From positions 1 through 18,905 of the forward strand of contig CAZMEX010000068.1 in assembly GCA_964565415.1 (NCBI GenBank): 18,905 bases of DNA, read 5' to 3'. Of the stretch, positions 16,185-18,905 are shown one piece after another; within the stretch, counting starts at the first letter, position 1; each line of letters opens with the position of its first letter. This stretch comes from JAIOSM01 sp964565415. Lineage in GTDB: Bacteria > Desulfobacterota > Desulfobacteria > Desulfobacterales > Desulfobacteraceae. Under the pieces are notes generated by a model, which was given only the letters and a program-made list of their open reading frames with translations, was not told the DNA's origin and did not search any database. The position numbers were made by a program, and so were the translations under genes.

Positions 16185-16592
16185 TTAAATTTTTTCATCC
16201 AGAAGAAGTCCTGTAAGTTCTTCCATCTTTACTCTTAATTCAAGTAACGCCTCCGATGGAATCTGTTTGATCAGCTCATCTGTTTTGCGATTCTTTATCT
16301 CCACAACTACCTGATGATTAAGTTTTTCATACATTGAAAACCGTAAGTCAGTTTGCAGCTCACTCATATACTCATTGAGATCAATAGTTATCTCTTCGGT
16401 CTCCTGTGAAGATAAAGCTTGTTCCTGCTGTGCTGCTCTCTCTGCCTTTGCCATCTCTTTTGTTTGCAGCTCTTTAATCTTTTCGGTTTTAACAACAGAT
16501 TCTGCATCAGACGGTAATGCCTGGGGCATATGGGCATCGATTGGAGGCGATTCCATTGTTGCTACTTCTGAGTTTATATTGTTGATGTTCAT
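16185..16592 (-). CDS. flaG: FlaG family protein
   Basis: FlaG proteins are short and usually sit beside fliD and fliS; where tested they affect filament length, but the mechanism is unclear. The 135-residue product has a disordered, Glu/Gln-rich N-terminal half (through about residue 65) and the conserved FlaG domain at about 66-135: DLRFSMYEKLNHQVVVEIKN, KTDELIKQIPSEALLELRVK and MEELTGLLLDEKI at the end. Length is typical. AGGAGGAAATC before ATG is a strong ribosome binding site. It lies 43 bases after fliS and 12 bases before the FliT-like gene, in one apparent operon. Confidence 0.93.
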   Translation of the reverse strand: MNINNINSEVATMESPPIDAHMPQALPSDAESVVKTEKIKELQTKEMAKAERAAQQEQALSSQETEEITIDLNEYMSELQTDLRFSMYEKLNHQVVVEIKNRKTDELIKQIPSEALLELRVKMEELTGLLLDEKI

Positions 16593-16635
16593 GATTTCCT
16601 CCTAAATTAATTAATAGAAAAATTTGTTACTGATT

Positions 16636-17097
16636 TCATGCAAATAAAGATTTCCGAGTCAGATGATTGTTTTCGCTGCCACCTGATTCCATAGCTGCAT
16701 TTGGTATAACTTGCTGGTTGTCATGGTTATTTAAAACTTTATCCTCCCATATTTTGTTTAATTGTTTGATATAGGAATATGTCAGATCAAGAGCCTTGGG
16801 GTCATTGGTGAGTGAAACCTTTGGCAGTTCACTCAACATATTGCTGTAAAGTTCTCGTAAAAATTGAATTGACTCATCTTTTACTTTAGTGTCAAGGCTT
16901 GTATAAAGTTCTGATATGATGGCGATTGTTTTGCCTAAATGTTCGCCGCGTTTTTTTGGATTATTTTCATCAATACCTTGCCTGGCAAGGTTAATATTTC
17001 GTAATGCCCCTTTATACAGCATCTGTATAAGCTGTTCCGGTGTTTTCCCCTGGTAATGGTTGTTAAGATAGGTATTCATGTTTGCTGCGGCGGACAT
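16636..17097 (-). CDS. fliS: Flagellin export chaperone FliS
   Basis: FliS binds the C-terminal disordered part of flagellin in the cytoplasm, preventing premature polymerisation and guiding export. The 153-residue product shows the family start (NMNTYLNNHYQGKTPEQLIQ) and the signature IQMLYKGALRNINLARQGI at about residues 24-42, followed by helices containing GEHLGKTIAIISELYTSL and LRELYSNMLSELPKV. The final 25-30 residues (VIPNAAMESGGSENNH and on) are a polar tail beyond the usual FliS end (about 125-140 residues). AAGGAGGGG before ATG is a very strong ribosome binding site. It follows fliD by 23 bases. Its client flagellin is not in the window. Confidence 0.95.
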   Translation of the reverse strand: MSAAANMNTYLNNHYQGKTPEQLIQMLYKGALRNINLARQGIDENNPKKRGEHLGKTIAIISELYTSLDTKVKDESIQFLRELYSNMLSELPKVSLTNDPKALDLTYSYIKQLNKIWEDKVLNNHDNQQVIPNAAMESGGSENNHLTRKSLFA

Positions 17098-17120
17098 ATA
17101 TCCCCTCCTTTTTTATAAAA

Positions 17121-18806
17121 TCAATCTTTTGTATTTGCGCTGTTAAATGAATCAATCATACTGGAAAGATAATTCATTTGTGAATTCATCCTTCCAATAA
17201 ATGAATCAAGTTGAATAAATTGTTTTGCCATCTGTTCATATTTTCTGTCAAGCCGTGATGTAGCAGATTCAATGCTTTCAGTTATTGCATCAATTTTCTT
17301 CTGGGCAGTGCTTTTTTCAGCATTCACCACTCCGGTGCTGGAGTTGGTCATTGATCTTAAATTTTCATTCAGAGTATCACCAAGCCCCTTGATATTTTTA
17401 TCACTGTCTCCTATGAAAAGAGTAACTACATCATCAAAGGAAGAGGCAAAAGCTTTATCAAGACCACTTTGATCCAGAGTTATAGTCCCATTCTGGTTGG
17501 TTTCCATTCCAAGATCTGCAAGGGATGTAATGTCTGTCCCAGTCTTTACTGTAGTCCCTAAAAGGTCAAAAAGGGTTGAGTCAAGAGATTTTAAAGATTG
17601 TATATTGGAAAGAATTCCACCTTTATCATTTGTATCTGTTGCATAGGCAGTTTTTAAATCAATCTCTGTGTTGATTTCATTATATAAATCAATAAGGGCT
17701 ATAATTTTTTCTTTCATTGTGTCAGATGAAGACGATATGCTCAGTTGAGTTGAATCTATTTTTTTAAGGGTTAGAGAGACACCCTGGATAACATCGTCAA
17801 TACCACTGTTTGTTTGTCTTTGGTAGTCAGTACCATCTACTGAAAAAGCTGCATTTAAAGATTCGGCAACAGCCCCTTGTATTTCGGTCATTGCAAGGTT
17901 TGCACTAATATCAATTCTATTGTCTTCACCTGATTTTTCTGCTGTGAATGTCAAATGCCATGGAGTATTACCGATTCCAGTATCAACCATGGCAGCAGTC
18001 ATACCACTGTTGTTAATATCATTATTGATCAGGGAAACAACACTATCGTAGGTTGCACCCGGTGGAACTGTTACATATACAGGATCAGTATCTGCTCCAA
18101 CCTGATAGGAAAAATTAAGATCAGGTGTTATAAAACCAGGTCCTTCTGTTACAAGAATTTGACTGTTTTCTGCTGTATTTTTAGTTGTTGAAGATAGTTT
18201 AACATAGCTTCCATCTTCACTTGTTGCAGCAGTGGCTGTCACATAAGTTGAATCACCATTAATATTTTCTGAATCAGCATTAATTGAGTTCACAATATCC
18301 TGAATGCTTGAATCGGCTGCAATAGTAAGAGAAATGGTTTGTTGTCCATCTTTATTTTCCACAGTAAAAGAGAGTGCAGTGTCAACACCAACAGTAGCTT
18401 CTGTAAAAGTTGTATACGATGTCGTGGGCTCGGCATACATGACAGTGTCGGAGCTTGCTGCACCAGTATCTGCCTGCCATGCACTTTTTGAAGCAAGACG
18501 TGTTATATCAAGGGAATATGATGATGAAGCAGTTCCTGTTTGAACACTTGCTAAAGCAATCTCTTCATCTATCGTTATGTTTTTCTCTAAAAAGTTTGAT
18601 TCCAAAGATAGAGAGAGAGCATTTGATTTCATTTGCAGAATCTTTGCATTTAATGAATCAAATTCAACAACCTGAGCTTTAAGTCTTTTCTCCTCAGCTT
18701 TTTTAATGTTCATTGATGATTCATCGGTAGCACGTAGATCGTCAAGCATTTTTTGAAGTTCAAATCCTGAACCAACACCTAAACTTGATACTGATCCTAA
18801 AGTCAT
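17121..18806 (-). CDS. fliD: Filament cap protein FliD (HAP2)
   Basis: FliD forms the cap at the filament tip and folds incoming flagellin. The 561-residue product (counted from ATG at 18806) starts MTLGSVSSLGVGSGFELQKM, the FliD N-terminus, and ends with the helical region AQKKIDAITESIESATSRLD through FIGRMNSQMNYLSSMIDSF. Two flagellin-IN-like beta motifs lie in the middle, about residues 142-219 (TISLTIAADSSIQDIVNSIN) and 229-302 (YVTVPPGATYDSVVSLINND). It is moderately longer than common FliD (450-480). A GTG nine bases upstream is in frame but overlaps the AGAGGTG ribosome binding site, so the ATG is preferred. It leads the fliD-fliS-flaG unit behind a sigma-28-like promoter. Confidence 0.94.
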   Translation of the reverse strand: MTLGSVSSLGVGSGFELQKMLDDLRATDESSMNIKKAEEKRLKAQVVEFDSLNAKILQMKSNALSLSLESNFLEKNITIDEEIALASVQTGTASSSYSLDITRLASKSAWQADTGAASSDTVMYAEPTTSYTTFTEATVGVDTALSFTVENKDGQQTISLTIAADSSIQDIVNSINADSENINGDSTYVTATAATSEDGSYVKLSSTTKNTAENSQILVTEGPGFITPDLNFSYQVGADTDPVYVTVPPGATYDSVVSLINNDINNSGMTAAMVDTGIGNTPWHLTFTAEKSGEDNRIDISANLAMTEIQGAVAESLNAAFSVDGTDYQRQTNSGIDDVIQGVSLTLKKIDSTQLSISSSSDTMKEKIIALIDLYNEINTEIDLKTAYATDTNDKGGILSNIQSLKSLDSTLFDLLGTTVKTGTDITSLADLGMETNQNGTITLDQSGLDKAFASSFDDVVTLFIGDSDKNIKGLGDTLNENLRSMTNSSTGVVNAEKSTAQKKIDAITESIESATSRLDRKYEQMAKQFIQLDSFIGRMNSQMNYLSSMIDSFNSANTKD

Positions 18807-18807
18807 T

Positions 18808-18820
18808 TTCGTCACCTCTG
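18808..18820 (-). promoter_or_regulatory. Ribosome binding site that decides the fliD start
   Basis: Read on the minus strand, AGAGGTGACGAAA stands directly before ATG at 18806. The AGAGG core is eight bases from this ATG, a workable spacing. The in-frame GTG at 18815-18813 is part of the same AGAGGTG and would have no room for a ribosome binding site. Confidence 0.75.
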
Positions 18821-18851
18821 ATTTTTTAATACTTTTTTTTATATAGAGATC

Positions 18852-18879
18852 TTATCGGTAGGTTTGCGGCAAAACATTA
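18852..18879 (-). promoter_or_regulatory. Sigma-28 (FliA)-like promoter ahead of fliD
   Basis: On the minus strand TAATGTTT is followed after 12 bases by ACCGATAA. The flagellar sigma-28 consensus is TAAAGTTT-N11-GCCGATAA, so each half has one mismatch and the spacer is one base long. The element lies about 45 bases before the fliD start, a suitable distance. Late-class control of the filament cap and chaperones by FliA is usual. fliA and flgM are not in the window. Confidence 0.6.
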
Positions 18880-18905
18880 ATCTAAAGTGTTATATATCAA
18901 AAAAA

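Noticed and set aside
18807..18815. GTG start for fliD three codons upstream
   Set aside because: The GTG is part of the AGAGGTG ribosome binding site that serves the ATG at 18806.
1..18905. CRISPR arrays, insertion sequences, tRNA or rRNA genes
   Set aside because: No regularly spaced DNA repeats, transposase genes, inverted repeats at element ends or RNA-gene signatures were seen; the FlgL repeats are protein-level only.

Overview
This window is a flagellar assembly locus from an AT-rich Gram-negative bacterium. P-ring and L-ring genes (flgI, flgH) imply an outer membrane. A sigma-54-type promoter in front of the rod genes, a CsrA-FliW pair next to flgL, and very large hook-junction proteins together suggest a flagellated Desulfobacterota (Desulfobacteraceae-like) or a relative. 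The taxonomic guess is an inference from gene style; no RNA gene is present to anchor it.

Layout. Bases 1-316 hold no complete gene; a short minus-strand frame reading like the first membrane helix of a transporter may run off the left edge. Bases 317-2773 encode one 818-residue protein fusing a PlsB/DHAPAT-type acyltransferase to a GpsA-like Rossmann domain whose key catalytic residues look replaced. A 269-base gap follows, with a well-spaced -24/-12 (sigma-54) promoter about 50 bases before flgF. From 3043 to 15788 eleven plus-strand genes are tightly packed: flgF, flgG (distal rod), flgA (P-ring chaperone), flgH (L-ring lipoprotein), flgI (P-ring), flgJ (rod cap domain only), flgN (chaperone), flgK and flgL (hook-filament junction), csrA and fliW. 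On the minus strand, read from a sigma-28-like promoter near 18852-18879 toward the centre, lie fliD (filament cap), fliS (flagellin chaperone), flaG and a small FliT-like coiled-coil protein. The two units converge with 9 bases between stop codons at about 15790.

How it works together. The plus-strand unit builds rod, rings and junction in assembly order and then encodes the CsrA-FliW switch that in other bacteria ties flagellin translation to flagellin secretion. The minus-strand unit supplies the late filament cap and chaperones. Flagellin, flgM, fliA and the hook genes flgD/flgE are not in the window.

Most unusual are the junction proteins. FlgK (1408 residues) and FlgL (906) are two to three times the common size. 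FlgL contains four diverged copies of a roughly 100-residue repeat with regular spacing from an NNxIDF-like start to a conserved Trp. FlgK and FlgL also share a roughly 95-residue module with a DxNxxGxxDI loop. These expansions, and the acyltransferase/degenerate-dehydrogenase fusion, are the parts most worth a second look; the rest is a standard flagellar cluster.
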